DNA from: Sporosarcina obsidiansis
Lineage (GTDB): Bacteria; Bacillota; Bacilli; Bacillales_A; Planococcaceae
Length of the DNA: 64,000 nucleotides
Reading direction: 5' to 3'
Assembly: GCF_009651005.1 (NCBI RefSeq)
Contig: NZ_WHVW01000002.1
Span: 62,001-126,000, forward strand
Shown piece by piece: positions 63,673 to 64,000 of the stretch. Position numbers and translations under genes: made by a program. The notes below the pieces were generated by a model, which ran no database searches, was not told the DNA's origin, and worked only from the letters and a program-made list of their open reading frames with translations. Position 1 is the stretch's first letter, and every line of letters starts with the position of its first letter.

Positions 63673-64000
63673 TCATTTTATATCTTGCTGTACAGAACGA
63701 GCAATTTCCATCATTTTTTCTAAATGTGGTCCTACATTCTCTTCATTCGTCACAGTTTCCACTTTCGCACCGCCTACATCAGCAATCAGTTCCACCAACT
63801 TCTCGCTTTTCTGTATGACCGCTACAAAACCAAACGCATCATCTTTCGTGAAAGTTTGTGCTCCCACCAGGTTTTCTGGCTCTTCTGTCAGTAATAAATC
63901 ATAAGTAACACGGCTATTTTTCTTTTCATTTGGATTGACAGTCAAATAAAATGAATCATTTCGTTTTGTCATGATAATTGTCTGTGAAGTGGATTGCTTG
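63673..64000 (-). CDS. Hypothetical protein, cut by the window edge
   Basis: The frame stays open from 63673 to the end of the window. The ATG at 63972 has no ribosome binding site, so the real start probably lies outside. The visible part (109 codons) is hydrophilic, with SFYLTVNPNEKKNSRVTYDL and an acidic tail; it could be the soluble end of an exported or lipoprotein. In B. subtilis the thioredoxin-like YtpP precedes ytpQ, but this sequence has no CxxC and is not thioredoxin. Family unknown. Confidence 0.55.
   Translation of the reverse strand, partial: KQSTSQTIIMTKRNDSFYLTVNPNEKKNSRVTYDLLLTEEPENLVGAQTFTKDDAFGFVAVIQKSEKLVELIADVGGAKVETVTNEENVGPHLEKMMEIARSVQQDIK

Noticed and set aside
63673-63972. 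Thioredoxin-like YtpP expected by synteny
   Set aside because: The visible sequence has no CxxC motif or thioredoxin fold pattern; it is an unrelated protein continuing past the window edge.

Overview
The window looks like chromosomal DNA of a spore-forming, low-GC Gram-positive bacterium of the order Bacillales, most probably family Planococcaceae (Sporosarcina-like). I base this on gene order close to the Bacillus subtilis ytvI-pyk-pfkA-accAD-dnaE to ytpR-ytpQ region, an alpha/beta-type SASP gene with a sigma-G-like promoter, sigma-B-like promoters, a T-box tyrS, strong GGAGG ribosome binding sites and frequent TTG/GTG starts. No tRNA, rRNA or CRISPR array was seen.

Layout. 1-6.9 kb: AI-2E family permease, FxsA, pyruvate kinase, phosphofructokinase, and an accA-accD operon led by a FadR-type GntR regulator that has a near-perfect palindromic operator over its own promoter. 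7-16 kb: DnaE polymerase, NrnA, YtpI, the CBS/DRTGG protein YtoI, a UPF0173 hydrolase, an M24 peptidase and alanine dehydrogenase. 16-22 kb: UspA, acetate kinase, a YtxK-like methyltransferase, Tpx, an RDD protein, SppA and NAD kinase. 22-32.6 kb: acyl-CoA synthetase, SASP, ThiI with its cysteine desulfurase, EzrA, a FapA-like protein, a membrane-anchored trypsin-like protease, a YflT-domain stress protein and a carboxymuconolactone decarboxylase family protein. 32.6-35.7 kb: a decayed baeRF3-like gene, a stand-alone structured RNA transcription unit, a methionine gamma-lyase family enzyme and rpsD with its leader.

35.7-44.6 kb is an accessory island between rpsD and tyrS, which are neighbours in B. 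subtilis. It holds a 400-bp array of AT-centred mini-palindromes; a three-gene operon of an RNase H/RuvC-like protein, a Ser/Thr kinase and a 61-residue protein; two phage-type genes; two unknown membrane proteins; an IS3-family element with a canonical frameshift site; a small lipoprotein; and a GIY-YIG nuclease gene broken by one stop codon.

44.6-64 kb returns to conserved synteny: T-box tyrS, a class A penicillin-binding protein (in the position of acsA in B. subtilis), acuABC, ccpA, a chorismate mutase/DAHP synthase fusion, a large FtsA-like protein, ytxH-ytxG under a sigma-B promoter, murC, the DNA translocase sftA, ytpR, ytpQ and a partial gene at the edge.

The genes form a central carbon hub (pfkA, pyk, ackA, ald, acuABC, ccpA, with a cre-like site at the left edge) mixed with cell division and envelope functions (ezrA, murC, PBP, sftA, FtsA-like). 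The strongest candidates for undescribed biology are the structured RNA at 33137-33390, the palindrome array at 35824-36228 and the RuvC-like/kinase operon at 36976-38732.
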